Assembly (NCBI RefSeq): GCF_905475395.1
Contig: NC_058338.1
Location: 5,098,935 to 5,162,934, forward strand
From: Chrysoperla carnea
Taxonomy: Eukaryota; Arthropoda; Insecta; Neuroptera; Chrysopidae
Length of the DNA: 64,000 nucleotides
Reading direction: 5' to 3'
Shown: piece after piece, positions 20,927-32,937 of the stretch
Position numbering within the stretch: the stretch's first letter is position 1
Layout of the letters: each line of letters starts with the position of its first letter
Notes under the pieces: generated by a model
Told to the model about the DNA's origin: nothing
Seen by the model: only the letters and a program-made list of their open reading frames with translations
The model's database searches: none
Translations under genes and position numbers: made by a program

Positions 20927-23900
20927 TCACCGTGAAAGTGAATGACTTCGTTCGCGTCCTTGATCTCCTGCACCATGTTCTCCAAGTCTTTGATGTGCAG
21001 GTATTTTGTTGAAGAATGGATGTCGTAATGCATCAGCCAACGTTATACGTTGAGCAGGATCGTATTCTAACATTTTTTGGATAATATCGAATAATTCTTT
21101 ATGATCATCATCGTCACTTGTTTGGTATCGCTGAAAATTAGAAGAAATAAAATTGGTAAATATAAAAAAAGGATTAATTTCTAATCTGAGGGAAGAATAT
21201 ATAATCCTAGCATATTCTATCATGTGAAATACTGTTTCGCAAGTCTCCAAAAATTTAACTTTCGAATAGTTTTCGTCTTTTGATCAATATTAAAAGAGAT
21301 AAAAGCAATTACTGTGGAGTACATCAGCCGATCTTCTCAGAAAATTAGGCCAAAATTTGGACCGTTGAGGCTTTAAGATTCCAATCGAGGAGTCTATGCA
21401 TGCTTCGAAGAACTGAATCGCCAGGCACTGAATAACACAATCAGACTGATCTAGGTATCGGGCCACTCAGGCGTTAAAGGGAATGGTTCTTTCATATGAG
21501 GCTGCCATTCCCATAGTAAGATGCTCCGTAATCTACCAATTTAAGAATCTTACAAAATTTGAAATACAAAAATACTTACAACTAATGGTTTACAATTTTC
21601 TCGAACATATCGTCCCGCAGAGCTTTTCTCATCCCAGTCCAATTTCCCATGATAAAAATATTTTGTTTTGGTTTTCCTCGCCATTCTGTAAAAATAATTA
21701 ATTTTAGTAATTTGTTCAGATTAAATAAAATTAATTTTTGGATATTAAAATGGCTAACCTGTATGGAATTGTGCCTAAAATACGTTCCATCATAGCAAGA
21801 TGTTCTCTATTATCGTGTGTTTGAAATAACGTAATTCCTAAATATAATTCGAAAATAATACATCCTATTGACCAGACGTCACACGGTTGAGCCCATCCTA
21901 ATTCTGTAAAATATAACAAAATTTTATTACGTAAAAGTACAAATTTCTAGAGAGTCTTGGAATAGTTTATACTTTTGTAAAATCTTTTAAATGTAAATTA
22001 TTAGATGTCTCGTGATGAATTAATGAGTGAGTCAGTCAGTGATGTTTCGCTTATAAAAATAAAGATTGATTTACCTAAAATAACTTCCGGTGCTCGATAA
22101 TGCCTCGTCGATACAATTGTGCTATGATGTTCATGATCAAATGTGGCACTTCCAAAATCAATAAGTCTTACATCACTTCGTTTTACTTTCCTGAAGTCCC
22201 GTCTCTGGAAAAACAAAAAAATATGATTAATTATCATATGCCTATATCGAAATGCCTTTTTTTTTTACATATCAATTGCTCAAAGAATCTGGTTCTCTCA
22301 TTACAAATTAGGGGGAAAAAAGAAAGAAAAGATGTTATAACTTACTTTTTTACTATTATATGTTGTATCGTATTCTGAATCAACAAACAGAATATTTTCA
22401 GGTTTAAGATCTGTATGTGTTAATTTATTGTCGTGTAAAAATTTAACTGAATAACACAGTTGGTATGATATATGACGGACATGTTCCATAGGGTATGGCT
22501 GATAGTTGTTATCTTTCTGTAAAATAAAAAACAAAAAAATTAAATACGATTAGAACTACTGAAATTTTATTTTTATTTTTTTAACAACTATTGAAATTCG
22601 ATCCATCGAACTTCGACACACCGGATCTGGCATTCTTCCCAATTAAGTTATGAATATTTCATTAGGATGATTGTCAAAGGTATATGGCTCGATACCAAAA
22701 TTTCCCCTTGTTTCAGTAACTGTCACATATTTTAAGATCCGTTTGAAAATAAAATATTCTTGAGATCTTTTACTTTTTGAGAATATAAGGGTATACGAAT
22801 ACGGTATTTGAATATCAGCAAGTATCTTTTATGAAAAAAGTCTTTAATATTCTACCATTTTTATTGGTATAGACAGACACTTCGATCGAAAATAAACCGG
22901 ATCTCATAAAAAATCATATATGCTCGATAGAATTGCAACCTATTCGCATAATCTGGACTAATTTCTAAGATTACGTTCATAGACTGTAAGCTATGCTACT
23001 GCTTCATTTTAATGAAAACAGATTCATGTCAGCAGAACCGAAGAAATGGGGCACCTTGACCTGTCATTTTACGGTTTATCAGTGCTAAAATTATTTAATT
23101 TTAAATCTCTATCATAAAATACTGATTTCGAAATTGATATAAACAAGCAAAGTATCAAAAATTTAAATTTGATTAATCGAGGAAATATTTTAATTTATTA
23201 TAACATTTAGGCTTATGACCTCATTTAAGAATGATGTTTTCGAAAAATTTCCTCCTACATTTTACAGAAAAAAATATTGTAAACAATTTGAGGATAACAT
23301 TCTCATCTTTCAAATTTATTTACGAAATAAAACAAGCTATATGTGACATATTTACGTAAAACAAAATCATTTAATTTTCGATGCATGTTTTTTTTTTTTT
23401 GAATTTTTTTCTTGTTTTTATACATTTTTTTTTCATAAATATTACAAAATATCATATAAATAATCAATGGACCAAAATAAAATTTATAAAAAAATATATA
23501 TTTTGAGTCCAAGGTCACGCACGCTGATATTATAACTAAATAATTAAATATGTATGTTACGATGAAAGTATTTTTAAGAAAACGAAAAGAAACAAAACAA
23601 ACTTACCAAAAAATCGAAAACACTCAATCCCAACATCTCGAATGCTATACACATATGGCCGTAGTAGTTGAACCAATCCAGCATCCTTACGCACAAACTA
23701 AGGAAAAAACAAAAAATTTAATATAAGCAAGAAGAATTCATTATAAAATTTAACTAAAAATTTGACTAATATAAACTACGAAGGTTCGACGAATATTCAG
23801 GGATCTTTTTTGTCTCCGTTTGTGAATTTTCCATAGTAATTAAGACCCAAAAGTAGCAAAAATTCAGACATAGTTATTGGAATGAAGTAAAGTCCGACAA

Positions 23901-25341
23901 TTATCGACACCACCTGGCAAAATATTTGTTAGATTACTGCGGGTCCACTGTAACACCAGAAATAGAAAATGCTATATCGTTCAAAATCTTTTATTTCGAC
24001 AGACGAAAAGTACTCTTAAAGTCGTCGAATGAAATGGATTTTTGAAATATGACTGACAATTTTGTTTATATATATTTAGTTAATATAACCGATAGTGGCC
24101 TAAAAAGTCGAAAAAATTGATTGACAATCGACAAATGTTTAGAAAAAATTTTTCGGAATCATTTTTTATTGTAGCATACTTTTTTAAAATTTCTTTTTTT
24201 GTGACAGCGTTTGATTTTAAAAATAAAAATTTTTTAATAAACGTAACAACAGACGTATGTTTAAAAAAAAATTAGGCACGCTCTAATTGAAAAAAAATTT
24301 TCATTTCAAACGTAATGTCAATTTGAACATATTAAAAAAAAAATTCTAATTCATAGTATAAAGCGAAAGCAATGTATAACGTTAAAGAGAAATAACGATC
24401 AGTGTAGATATACATTTAGGATTCCGTATCCAAAAAACACAATTACAGTCTCAATTCTATTAGAAACATTGATTCAGATTTTACTTATTCAGTTGAAAGA
24501 GCGAGAGAGGTAATTTAGTGATTTATTCCAGACAGATTTCAAACGTCCTTAAAAAATTATTTATGCATTTTGTTTTGTATGAAGACATCGAATTTTTGGA
24601 GAATATGTTTATTATTCTCAATCCTGTGAGAAACTATTAGCTTTCAGTCACTTTGTGAAAGTAGTCCTTCCCTGCTTGAGATCCAGAAAGGTTCTTTAAG
24701 CCCTTTGGAGCCTTTTTTTTTATCCAGTGCTTGAATTTTAGTCAGATAAAATTTGAATTTAATGTTTCAATAATTTCACACTTGAAAAGCTCCATCAAAA
24801 GCATCGAAAATAACATTTATAGAACCCTCAGGAGAGTAAGAAAGATTCCCTCTTGGCCATCTTCACTTTCTATTGTCTTATCCATTGTGTGGTGGCAGAA
24901 TATATTGTCAAAGATTGTCGTTGTTCTCTGGAGAAGACAATTGTCTCGTTAAGTGGATGATATATTGTCTTGTCCCAATTCTATTGTGCCCTTAAAGATT
25001 CTAACACGTATTCTAAAATGATATTTATAAAAATATTACTCACTGTTTATTGTCAGGATCACATTCTGCAATCTTCTCTAAAGCATTTATTTCTAATTTC
25101 GCAGCTTCACGATATTTTTCTACATTTTTAATAATTTTCAAAGCCATATAGTGATCCCTAAACATATGAAAACATATTAAAATAAAATTATTCCAAAATT
25201 GAAATTAAAAATATATTATTTTAAAACTGATGGATTGATTTGTATACTGTTTTTCTTATAATAATTATACTTACAATTCCAAATCTCTAACTTTAACAAC
25301 TTTTCCAAAGGTTCCTTCTCCCAATGTAGCGAGAATTTTAT
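20927..25341 (-). CDS. Doa: Doa / CLK LAMMER-family kinase, catalytic-domain exons (8 exons)
   Basis: Dual-specificity kinase of the CLK/LAMMER family, which phosphorylates SR splicing factors in the nucleus. Common exons, 5' to 3': 25341-25275, 25157-25044, 23697-23607, 22516-22346, 22204-22075, 21903-21759, 21685-21580, 21130-20927. Every junction is GT/AG and phases close to the TGA at 20927-20929. Landmarks in order: glycine loop LGEGTFGKV, catalytic Lys in [15 protein letters not shown], catalytic loop HTDLKPEN (the CLK-type Thr in place of HRD Arg), [13 protein letters not shown], activation segment [19 protein letters not shown], the family signature [20 protein letters not shown], and C-lobe end LRHPFF. 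All catalytic residues are present, so it should be active. The catalytic block begins at codon phase 1, so it needs the linker exon 26652-26730 or the short first exon 28727-28781 upstream. Product lengths: about 783, 563, 558 or 360 aa depending on first exon. Confidence 0.96.
22517..25043. other. Doa introns within the kinase domain
   Basis: Introns of 1090 nt (22517-23606) and 1346 nt (23698-25043) separated by exon 23607-23697. AT-rich. The first holds the 23045-23100 repeat shared with 16565-16625; the second includes GGATTCCGTATCCAAAAAA at 24420, a word recurring at 47.8, 49.3 and 50.3 kb. No nested gene seen. Confidence 0.5.
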
Positions 25342-26651
25342 CTGCAAGAGATAATTTAAAAAAATTCTAAGTAACTGTGACAAATAGTTGACTGCGTGTA
25401 TCAGAGAGCACATCTCAAAACTGTGATTTTAATATTGTAAAAAAAAATAATAAGAACCCAATTTTATGAGACCAAAAAAAAAAAATCAAAAAACCTAATT
25501 ATACTAAAATGCCCTCTGAATACTGCAGTCAAATTTCAAAAAAAATAATAATTAAATTTTTGATAATTTTTTATAAAATTAATTTCGAATATAATTAAAA
25601 ATATTTCTAAATGAAAAATTTGAAAAAACTTACAAAATATATTTTTAACTAAAAAATATATATTGGGTTATTTTTATTTTTGTAGGACCTAGCAAATTAT
25701 CAATTCCGTACTTTTTTATCATTATTTGAGAGTAACGGTTCAAATTATTTATATTTAATTAGTTTCAATTTCAAACAAATTGTACAAGGTGTTACATAAA
25801 AATCGAACCAAAAGTTTTGTATTGACGTCCTTTGATTAAAATAAGAAAAAATGCCATGTAAACGAAAAACAGAAAAGTTTTTTTGTAGACTTTGGCTTGG
25901 ATAAGAGGTCAATTTAACTAATAGGGAACCAAATTTGATATTATCGTGAATCAGAAAAATTGATTTTGAGAAAAGCTCATACCTCAAAAGAAAATAAAAA
26001 CTTAACAAATGTTATAATTTATAGTACGGGCGCTGGATGGGGTTGATTGTGCAAAATATAAGTACCGCATTTTGTCAATTGATTCTTGTTTAGAAAAGTT
26101 TATAGATTAATATTGTGGATCTTGCCAGAAACCTTATTGGTCCAATTTTTGCATATCCTATCCACAGAAACAGTTAAATGACATTTTTTGAACCAAGTAA
26201 AAGTTACTCTAGGTTCTTTTCAAAACTTACTTCTATCAGTATGACTTCACTAATTTTATGAATGCAATTTATGTATAATCGGATCAAGTTTCAAAAGTTA
26301 AACGAAACGTTGCCAAGAATTGTTAAGTTTTTTATTAATAGGCGCAAACAATTGTTAAATTTTTCAAATGTATATCTTGTGTCTCAAAGACAAAAGCTTT
26401 TCGGACTTTCATCTACGTGACATTATTTTTCTTATTTTAGTGCTTTCCATAATAATTGGTAATCTTTTTATGTATTACTCTGAATGATTTTACCTTAAAT
26501 TTGTTGGAAATTGTGAGTTTTTGTTTGATAAATGAAAAAAAATGAAAATTTTTGAATTGAAAAATTTGAACCGTTTCAGTATCATAAATAAAATTTTTAG
26601 TGTACTCTTTGAAAAAAAAAACATTAAATGTGTGTGTTAGTATTCACGAAC
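25342..26651. other. Doa intron 3' of the linker exon (1.3 kb)
   Basis: Nothing coding seen. Contains a possible transposon-end word (ACAAGGTGTTACATAAAAA) at 25786. Confidence 0.4.
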
Positions 26652-26730
26652 ATCTATCTTGCAGAACATCTCCATTTCGGTATATCAGGTGGCCATCTTC
26701 GTCGTCTTCCACCGAGGGTGCTCTCGAGCC
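26652..26730 (-). CDS. Doa: Doa 79-nt linker exon just before the kinase domain (candidate cassette exon)
   Basis: Encodes GSRAPSVEDDEDGHLIYR, NGDVLQDR and the first base of the Tyr of [11 protein letters not shown], matching the conserved (K/S)VEDDE.GHLI...GD(V/I)L..RY linker of CLK kinases. The acceptor CAG|GGC at 26731-26733 gives phase 0 and accepts all three long first exons. The donor is the weak GTTCGT at 26651; it is chosen because it restores the exact RYKI reading. Its length (1 mod 3) makes skipping frame-breaking. Upstream of the acceptor lies a 300-nt AG-free zone. An unspliced extension with an in-frame ATG at 26811 (MTATNDTTATST...) could give a further short isoform. Confidence 0.85.
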
Positions 26731-26811
26731 CTGTTTAGTCGATGTCGGGGATGTGGTGGCCGTCGATTCATTGATTGTAGAGGTCGCGGTGGTGTCGTTC
26801 GTGGCAGTCAT
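26652..26811 (-). CDS. Doa: Possible short-isoform first exon of Doa (MTATND start)
   Basis: An ATG at 26811 is in frame with the linker exon and would add about 27 Thr/Ser-rich residues (MTATNDTTATSTINESTA...). A low-complexity lead-in of this kind occurs in some insect Doa isoforms as I recall, but the segment lies in the AG-free zone, so it may be intronic in the long transcripts. An internal promoter would be needed. Confidence 0.35.
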
Positions 26812-27033
26812 CGACAACGGATCATCGCGATGACAGCATTGGATGGCGGGGGATGATGAACAGCATCAGCACCGGGTCGCGGATACATCAGCATACAAGG
26901 GTTACATCGTCACCAGATCATTGAAATCATCACGTCATCAACCACACAGCCAAAATGATAATGATGCACCCAACAATCAGACAGAGGGGAAAAGGGCAAT
27001 TGGAATTGCCAAGTCAAACAAATTTGTTATTTT
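26734..27033 (-). promoter_or_regulatory. AG-exclusion zone upstream of the Doa linker exon (distant branch point)
   Basis: Reading the minus strand from 27033 down to the acceptor there is no AG dinucleotide (no CT on the plus strand) for about 300 nt; around 15 would be expected from composition. Spliceosomes use the first AG after the branch point, so this marks a branch point possibly hundreds of bases upstream. The zone is less AT-rich than the neighbouring introns. Checked base by base against the sequence; the function is inferred. Confidence 0.75.
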
Positions 27034-28726
27034 CTTTCTTTTTTTTTTTTGACTTTTGGTATAGTTTTTTTTATATAAGTACCAAGATGAAGGTATTTTT
27101 TTATGTATTTATTTTTGGAGAGTAAATATAAGTGTAGGAATTTGTGTTTTCAAATAGTTTTTTTTTTTTAAATTCAATATTTTTATTTTTAGTCTGAACT
27201 TTTTGGAATTGTGAACTATAACCATGCGTCTATTTGTCCATATCTGGAATTTTATTTCATAACAAAATGACTCATTGTAATTATTTATACAACCTTTTAA
27301 TTATAGCTCTAATAAAATCAATCAATTTTAATCAATAAATACTTTCATCTGAGTCCGGTTATATTCTTTTTTTTTTGTGGTTTAAATTTTATGAAATGAT
27401 CAGATCAGAAAAATTTTCACGTATGTATTACTTGGTCATGGGCGGACTAGAAGTCTTTTCGAGAGCGACCCATCCATGTCAGGAAATTAAAAAAAAAATT
27501 TTTTTAACACATAATTTATAACGAAAGAAACATAGTTTCTACCGGGTGCTCTCAAAACATTTCGCTCTTTAACTTTGATTAATTTTTCCTTGATTTTTAT
27601 TTAGTCACAAGAAAATTTGATTACACGCGATGAAGTAACGAAAAGAAAAAGTGAACACAGTATACAACAATAAAAATGTATTTGATGTATACTTGTGGAC
27701 AAAAAAATGCGACACTTCCTTCAGATATATATTGATATATGATATGCTTAGTGCCAACAAATGTCACATTTTTATTGACCACAAGAGTATACTCTCTTTA
27801 AATAGTTCGAAAGTTCTAAGATTTATATTTCTTATCTTTTATTCATACAATCATATCGAAAAATTCATAATTTTTAATTCATAAATTCATAAAAAATATT
27901 TATTATAATTCCAGCAAAATTTGATCAGGTCAACGTCAATTTTGATAATTCAAAAAGCCTAAAATTTATTTCAAATCTTTATGAAACACCCCCGGATCAA
28001 TTTTCTAAAACTTTAAAGAAATAAAATTAATTTAAAATTCGCAAAATAGTTTTTAAAAAAAAGTTTTTTTGAGTAGAAACACCGCCCGCTTACATATCCG
28101 CAATCTACCGTATTATCACGATGTAAAAAACCGAAGATTTCGAAAATTCAAGAGCATGACCTCACAAAAAAACAACTGATGTTTTTCAAAACACACAAAA
28201 TTATTTCAAATAAACAGAAAAACGAAAAAGTAAAAAAATCGTATGAAAAACCGTTACTCGAATCACACGTTGTTTCGAGCGACTCGTGTCGCTCTACATA
28301 CTGCAATGAAATGTAAAAAACAGTACGTAAGGTTGAAGGTCAAACAAATTCAAGGGCACACGGTCAAAATGATCAAAAATCAAAATGTACTCATTGTCAA
28401 AAATAATTTTATCCACAAAAAAAGCTTCAAAATATGATAAATTTTTGAAAATATTTATTCTCAAATAAAAAACTCTGAATCATTCCCTATTTATCAAATT
28501 AAAAACAATTTTTCACTGATCAAAATCATAATATTTTCTTAAGTGATTGAAATTTTCGATTAATTTCATTTAAATCGAAAATTAAAATCACATGGTTTTT
28601 CTAAATCACAAACACCCCATCCAAATATCTATCACATGCTTAAAAAGAAAAAAAAACTAAGTTTTCCATTCAACATTTAAAAAAAGAAAATTAAATGAAA
28701 ATATTTTAATTAGTAAAAATGTTTAC
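27034..28726. other. Doa intronic DNA between the AG-free zone and the short first exon
   Basis: Pure AT-rich DNA with T-runs near 27045 and 27160. Open frames at 27651 and 28243 (+) have no recognisable content. Confidence 0.4.
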
Positions 28727-28781
28727 CTAATGTGCACGACGATATCCTTAAAATGTCACCGAACATTGGATACGATTTCAT
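28727..28781 (-). CDS. Doa: Candidate short alternative first exon of Doa
   Basis: ATG at 28781, 18 codons (MKSYPMFGDILRISSCTL) plus one base, then donor G|GTAAAC. Its phase (1) does not fit the linker exon at 26730 but exactly fits the first kinase exon at 25341, giving ...[13 protein letters not shown] and a 360-aa kinase lacking the linker. Support is the donor, the phase and the position only; a chance match is possible (one in three for phase). Confidence 0.35.
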
Positions 28782-29369
28782 TATTTGCGGTTATTAAAAA
28801 TGTTATTACTAATCCACACATGATTCAAAAAATAAAACACAAAAATTAAAACGGAAAAACAAATGAAAATTGTGTTAAATGCACTGCGTCAAGTCTGCGA
28901 ATGAATAATGAAATGCATGATTGATAATAAAAAAAACCTCGACTATCACTTTTTATTTAAATTTAAAAAAAATGTGACTTTTTATTAAAGCCTGGTGTAG
29001 AAAGAGCATTTTTTTGAAAATCTGTCAGATGGTCGCAATGCAGATGACATTGCGGTGTGCGAGGCGTCAACATAACTTGTATACGCTATAGTCAGACGTT
29101 ATGTTTTACGTTAGTACCGACACAACCGAACGATGGTTCTACCATTCCTTCATCGACGGTAGAATACAGGGTCATTAAGAAAATTTGAAACATTCAAAAC
29201 TTTTTTTTATCTTACGATTGACTTTCTTTGGTGTGTTTTTTTGGTGGCAGTTTTTCTAGGAAAGTTTATCAAAGACCAGCAGTTACCCACTCGTTTTGCT
29301 GAATTTTAAAAGTAAAATCAATTGATTTTATAATAAAAAGAGTTTGCGTGTTATGCATGAAGGGGATAA

Positions 29370-29555
29370 GTGAGATCGTTAATCAAAGTGGAGCGAAAAA
29401 GGAATCACGTTGTCCCATACAAAATTGCCCACGTTTCACTCCCTTAGGAGTAGAATTTTGGAATTCTTAATGGTCATACTCTTCAAGTTTCAGATCTCTA
29501 AAACAAGCGATTTAGGCTTTGCGTTGATCAGTCAGTCAGTCATTCAGGATAAAAC

Positions 29556-29619
<64 letters not shown>

Positions 29620-29640
29620 TAAGCTTATGAAGATGTCAGC
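29370..29640 (-). mobile_element. Helitron-like fragment, minus strand, broken by a microsatellite
   Basis: Read on the minus strand it carries TGAATGACTGACTGACTGATC, AACGCAAAGCCTAAATCGCT and a CTCCTAAGGGAGTGAAACGT segment. These match the order of words in the Helitron-like element at 42576-42845 (GAATGACTGACGGATCAACG, CACAGCCTAAACCGCTGATC, CTCTAAGGAGGTGAAAAACG). Confidence 0.55.
29558..29617. repeat. (AT)n microsatellite, about 60 bp
   Basis: Uninterrupted AT alternation next to the Helitron-like fragment. Shorter AT tracts occur at 50866, 60627 and 61310. Confidence 0.95.
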
Positions 29641-30393
29641 AAAGGTCGAAAGCTCATTAAAATTCAATATTTTACCTTTTTTTCGATATTCGTGGCTTTT
29701 AATATCATAAATTCATTCTAAAAGGTCAGACACCAATAAAGAATACAATTTGGTCGTAATAGGAGAAACTATCGCAAATAACTTTCGTCCAAATCTTGCG
29801 TTCTATTTATTAAAATTTATAGATTTTACTGTCGTTGGATTTGTCTGTGTATTATCTTCAAAGTCAAAACGCAATTCATGTCAAAGTGCAAGCAACGAAT
29901 GATAAAAAAAAATTATTCTTACGTTTACAAATCGTAGCGTGCACTTTGAAATAAATCGATTTGAAGATAAAACGCAGACAAGCCCAACGACACCAAAATC
30001 ATCAAATTTTAATCAATAGAACGCAAGATATAAGGAAAAATGGAAAAAAAAGTAATTTTACAAAATTCGCGAATACGGAAAATCAGATTTAAGGTTTCTT
30101 AAACAAACTCCTATCGAATGAATGAATAAAAAAAATCTAGTGTCACAAACTTTAGCCGCTTATGAAAAAAAAGTGTGTTGGTTATGGGTTCACACCAAAT
30201 TCGGAACGAACGACATGCTCATCAACAAAAAACTAACTTCTGTCAATCGAAAGGTAAAAAATCTGGAAGTGTTTCCATTTTTCTGAATGGCCCTGTACAC
30301 AAAGAGGGTAGCACAAGCAATAACACACACCACACACTAGGTCGAAAATTCTCAGTAGTAGTACCCGACAATCGCATGCTTTACACGACTTAC

Positions 30394-31638
30394 AATCATT
30401 TTTGTGGGTACTTTAATGTCTTTATGTTGATGGTATTTCATACTATAATTTGTTACGCCATTTATTTTTGGTGGAGCGACCACGGCATTAGTTCCAGTTG
30501 GAACTGTTGTATTACTGGCAACACTACGATTATACGCTTCATCCAGCGCGGAATATTTCATTATAAGACTTTGGATTTCTTTACGCTTCGCTTCACGCTC
30601 AGATAATTCTTCATCGTTATTATTTGTATCCGCTGTAGAAGGTGTTGGGGTTTTATCCGGAGAGACATATCTTTGATGTTGTTGATACGAGGATGTTGGT
30701 ATATCAACCGGGTACATTTTAAATAAATTATGGGTAGCACTTCGACGGTACTTTTTATGATCCTCGGGAGCATACAACTTTGAAGATGATGAACTAGGTC
30801 CAACTGATTTATCAATTTTAAACGTTGAAGTTTTATGATGTCGATTTGTTAATCTAGGTTGATCATATGCACTTACATACTCCGAATACCCGTAAAACGG
30901 TTCGTTATACCCAGAATAGTATAAATTTTTGTGTCGATCAATTCGATGAGGTGTTTTTTCTTGACGTAATGTTGGAGATTTTTTTACAGATGCCGTCGAT
31001 ACATACGGATAAGATTTTTCCGTTAAAAATACATTTGATGTGGTTGCACTTTTCACTAACGAATTACGTTTTGTGGTAGATGTGAGTAGAGTTCGGTCGG
31101 GTGAACAAGGTTCAATTGTTCGATCACGATCAAATTCTTCGTTTTCATCATCTTCATCCTGATTACGACGTTTTGCTAATTTATTTAATACTGATGAATA
31201 TTTATTTTCTAACCGACTTCGTGTTGAACCTAGTGAAGTATCAACAATCGGAGCAGCAGCCACTGATAACGCACTATTTTCAAGAAGTTTTGTAGGTGTT
31301 TTAGTGGTCGCTCTTGAATGGTTGTTCGATCGATCTGTGAGCGAAGATGATCCACGGACACGTGTTGCGATTTTATTCAATAAACTCGAACACGAATCGG
31401 TTAACATTTGAGTAACACTTGCTGTGGTACTTGATCGCACATATCGATTTCGACGTGGTGCCTTTGGTGAAGTTGTATCCATAACTGGTTTTAGCACATC
31501 ACTTGTGTAACGACTATGATAATCCGGTGTCCTCGACCACAACGGTGACAAAGTACTTTTTACAAACGGCGGATTCGTCGACTTGTCATATGTTGAGGTA
31601 CGATTTGGATTTTTATAAAATCGCGAATATCCACTCAT
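30394..31638 (-). CDS. Doa: Doa alternative first exon, long isoform (415 codons)
   Basis: ATG at 31638; open until the strong donor ATT|GTAAGT at 30393 (phase 0, matching the linker exon at 26730). Encodes a Ser/Thr/Arg/Tyr-rich, largely disordered N-terminus (MSGYSRFYKNPNRTSTYDKS...), with acidic NQDEDDENEEF near residue 160 and a charged helix (ELSEREAKRKEIQSLIMKYS) near residue 350. No known domain. Insect Doa has long promoter-specific isoforms with N-termini of this style, and this is read as one; the product would be about 783 aa. The reading frame continues a few codons past the donor, but those are intronic. Confidence 0.8.
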
Positions 31639-32937
31639 TTATTTTATTTGATTATATTTTTTTGGTGTGTGTAATGTAATGGCACTTTGTAATGTTTGTT
31701 TGTAACTAAATCCGAGTGTCCGAGAACTCGGTGGTGGTGCTTAGACAGTATGACAGAATCTCCCACGTTGATATTAGAGATATATTTATTATGATATACA
31801 TATATATTACAAGGATGATACTAACTTAAGATAACCGAGTAGGTACTACTCGCGAAAGTTCGTACAATTTGAATGCCAATAATTAGATTAAGAATAATAA
31901 CGTCTTACGTCCCACCGCAAGCCACAGCATCTGTGTACACCTCGTTTGTAAGTTCGATATAATTATTGTTGTGGCACTGTCGTATTTTTAACTAAAAATA
32001 TCAACTGTTGGATACCTAGCGAACAGAGTACGTAGGATCGTTGGCAGTGAACATTATTGAAACGTTTGCTTGTATTCAAAATATTTTTTAAGTCATATTT
32101 TTCACGAAAATATAAACTTATGCACTGTTCCGGAGGTAAACGTAAAGGGGAGTATTGGTGCTCTTTAGATCCATTTTGTAACCACCAGAATCTCATTTAT
32201 GTCTAGGGTTTTTACTCCAATCATCTTAGAGTTTCACCTCGGAATATAACGGAATAAGCTGTACAAACATTTATTTTGCTAGTACAAATGTTGTCTCAAA
32301 AGTCACATATGGTCACAGATATTCTAGGTCGAAGGTCTCGAAAATTTTATACAAATTTTGTCTGAAACTTTTGTACGTTGGACCGTTTTTGCAATAGAGG
32401 TCGCAGAATATGGTGCGCTCAGCTTAACAAGGGCACTATTTATAAATATAAGGTATTGAATAATTCTTTAAATAGTATTTAATAGTATTATGGAAAAAAA
32501 ACCGCATTATAGACTGTGATTCACGATTGAACCTGTCTATTATACGGTTTTTTCATCCCATGGGGGCTTTACCCATCTCCATTTCAATAGAAAACATCAT
32601 TTAATAAGAATCATCCTACTGAGGGGTAAATATGACCATAATGATATATCTCTGCTGCTCATTTTTTTTAAATATTTACTTTGTATATAAATATTTCTTC
32701 AATAATAACAGAAACAAATTACGATATTTGAAATGAAATGTTTTATTTTAATGTTGAATTCTAAAATAGATTAAAATTAATTATTTCGTTCATAAATTTT
32801 GATTATATGTATAATAAATATTGTATGGTCGTCAATGTGGCCAAACTGTCTATACATTTTAATTATGCGATGGATAACTTTCGTTTCAAATTTCTAATTG
32901 TTATCGTTAACCAGTAATATTCTTATTTAGTCTTTAA

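Larger units (their letters stand above)
29167..30295. mobile_element. TIR-bounded non-autonomous element (~1.13 kb) in a Doa intron
   Basis: The left end reads CAGGGTCATTAAGAAAA after TA; the right end, inverted, reads CAGGGCCATTCAGAAAA before TA. Similarity extends to about 30 bp (GAAACA.T beyond). TA flanks would suit a Tc1/mariner-type target site. Contains a nested inverted repeat (about 29796-29905 with 29925-30030, arms with TTGCGTTCTATT and GATTTGTCTGT-type words), a (AT)n tract and a Helitron-like fragment. No transposase ORF. It ends about 100 bp from the donor of the long Doa first exon. Confidence 0.55.

Noticed and set aside
26600..27052. Three plus-strand ORFs over the Doa linker exon
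   Set aside because: Shadows of the minus-strand exon and of the AG-free zone, whose lack of CT on the plus strand removes few stops but biases composition.
29410..29622. 70-codon ORF ending in a Tyr-Ile repeat
   Set aside because: Runs through the (AT)n microsatellite.
30175..30606. 143-codon plus-strand ORF
   Set aside because: Antisense shadow of the Doa long first exon and the neighbouring transposon end; the minus strand has the better start, donor and phase.
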